From positions 124,001-188,000 of the forward strand of contig NZ_JOJL01000020.1 in the NCBI RefSeq assembly GCF_000721705.1: a DNA stretch of 64,000 nucleotides, written 5' to 3'. The position numbers and the translations under genes are program-made. Origin of the DNA: Actinoplanes subtropicus. Its GTDB lineage: Bacteria; Actinomycetota; Actinomycetes; Mycobacteriales; Micromonosporaceae. Positions 63,007 to 64,000 of this stretch are shown here, piece by piece (position 1 is the first letter of the stretch; every line of letters starts with the position of its first letter). The notes under the pieces are model-generated. The model was not told the origin of the DNA. It was given only the letters and a program-made list of their open reading frames with translations, and searched no databases.

Positions 63007-64000
63007 TCACTCGGGCTGGTTGCCGGCCACGTCGCCGATCTTGTAGGGCGTGGTGACGCCGGTGTAGGCGAGGTGGGCCAGCAGCCCGTCGGCGGCGTGC
63101 TTCAGGTTGTGGCAGTGGTCGACCCAGATGCCCGGGTTGTCGGCGACGAAGGCGATCTCGTACGTCTCCCCGTCGCCGACGTCCAGGGAGTCGAACCACC
63201 ACGGGCTGCCGGTCGCGGCCACCCCGTTGCGGCTGAGCACCACGGCGTGATGCCCGTGCAGGTGCATCGGGTGCACCTCGCCGCTGTTGTTGGAGATCGT
63301 CATGCGCACGATGTCGCCGACGGTCACCATGAACATCGGCACGTCCGGGAAGAGGTGTCCGTTGACCGACCACCAGAGGCCGGGCTTGCCGTCGAGGAAG
63401 CCCGCCTTGCGCCCGATGCGATAGTCGAAGTTCCGGTTCGCCTTGGCGGGGTCGAAGCCGATCGGGGCTTTCGTCCCGTATGTCAGAAAATCCACCACCG
63501 TCTTCGGCTCGGCGGTGGCGGACAACCCGCCCGCGGCCAGCGCGGCCCCCGCGCCGGCATCGACCCTGGCCGCCCCCGAGGCCGGCATGGTGAACTCGAG
63601 ATCCACCCGCCCACCCGCGGTGACCGTCACGGATTTGTCGGAAATGTCGGTCGGGCCGTGGACGTCGCGGCCGTCGATCGCGACGACCCGGTAGGGCGCT
63701 CCGGAAACCCAAGCCCGCAACGGCCCGGCGTCGGTATTGATCACCCGGGCCCGGACGAGCTGCCGCGGCCGGGCCGGCAGCGGCGACTCCCCCGCCGTCC
63801 CGTTGATCGTCCGGCGCCCGTCGTACGTGTGCACCTCGACGACCTCGTCGATCCCCTCGGAGAACACCGGCTCGCTCACCACGAACGCCCCGAACAGCCC
63901 GTTCTTCACCTGCTCGTGCGACACCTGATGGGAGTGGTACCAGTACGTCCCCGCGTCCTGCGCCACGAACCGGTAGACGAAGCTGTGCCCCGGCTGCACC
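63007..64000 (-). CDS. Multicopper oxidase, C-terminal part
   Basis: The gene starts outside the window; 331 residues are seen. Copper ligands are clear: GTYWYHSHQVSHEQ (type 3 His pair), HPMHLHGHHAVVL, and the C-terminal DHCHNLKHAADGL with the type 1 Cys and its His neighbours. The axial position has Leu rather than Met (HNLKHAADGLLAH). It should oxidise a metal or phenol with O2 reduction; a signal peptide cannot be judged. It converges on the DUF5925 ATPase with almost no gap. Confidence 0.9.
   Translation of the reverse strand, partial: VQPGHSFVYRFVAQDAGTYWYHSHQVSHEQVKNGLFGAFVVSEPVFSEGIDEVVEVHTYDGRRTINGTAGESPLPARPRQLVRARVINTDAGPLRAWVSGAPYRVVAIDGRDVHGPTDISDKSVTVTAGGRVDLEFTMPASGAARVDAGAGAALAAGGLSATAEPKTVVDFLTYGTKAPIGFDPAKANRNFDYRIGRKAGFLDGKPGLWWSVNGHLFPDVPMFMVTVGDIVRMTISNNSGEVHPMHLHGHHAVVLSRNGVAATGSPWWFDSLDVGDGETYEIAFVADNPGIWVDHCHNLKHAADGLLAHLAYTGVTTPYKIGDVAGNQPE

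Overview
The window is a 64 kb piece of a very GC-rich actinobacterial chromosome, most likely from Micromonosporaceae (Actinoplanes or a close relative). The evidence is F420-type enzymes (LLM oxidoreductase, Ddn-like nitroreductase), Lsr2, a HelD-type RNA polymerase ATPase, two FliA/WhiG-like sigma factors, ParE/ParC, DUF5995 and DUF5925 proteins, frequent GTG/TTG starts, and many leaderless starts with a TANNNT box 6-7 nt upstream. I see no rRNA, tRNA, CRISPR array, prophage or intact insertion sequence. Genus is an inference.

Layout. 1-3.2 kb: end of a PP2C phosphatase, a MarR regulator, an LLM oxidoreductase, then a 1.1 kb gene-free stretch with two very long hairpins and a 15-bp tandem array, then lsr2. 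3.3-10.6 kb: D-Ala-D-Ala carboxypeptidase, DUF456 membrane protein, FliA-like sigma factor, HelD, a lipoprotein and a second FliA-like sigma factor. 10.6-20.7 kb: DEAD-box helicase overlapped by a LuxR ATPase ORF without its own stop, RibD/DHFR-like and YceI proteins, a papain-like/STAND/LuxR fusion, and an App1-type phosphatase. 20.8-31.2 kb: two small membrane proteins, sirtuin, and a LacI-controlled oligosaccharide import operon (family-5 binding protein, OppF, OppB, OppC, OppD, GH1 beta-glucosidase). 31.2-36.2 kb: PYGG-repeat membrane protein; a two-gene module in which a nucleoside-phosphorylase-type protein and a transmembrane protein carry the same about 70-residue adaptor domain; a ROK regulator; and a small membrane protein bracketed by about 95-bp inverted repeats. 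36.5-45.8 kb: parC-parE, class III cyclase divergent from a LuxR ATPase, DUF5995. 45.8-53.4 kb: two-component system with lipoprotein, VOC protein, EEP-fold nuclease or phosphatase, small ORF, DUF305 lipoprotein, cation/proton antiporter, glutathionyl-hydroquinone-reductase-like GST. 53.4-60.6 kb: a translationally coupled SWIM / MoxR / DUF5682 / VWA operon. 60.6-64 kb: methyltransferase, Ddn-like protein, DUF5925 AAA ATPase and a multicopper oxidase cut by the window end.

The best candidate for an undescribed system is 32290-34289. The paired adaptor domains align without gaps (about 33 of 71 identical) and suggest that a membrane sensor recruits a nucleotide- or nucleoside-cleaving effector, as in EAD-type conflict systems. 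The MoxR-VWA operon is a second accessory module with possible stress or conflict functions.
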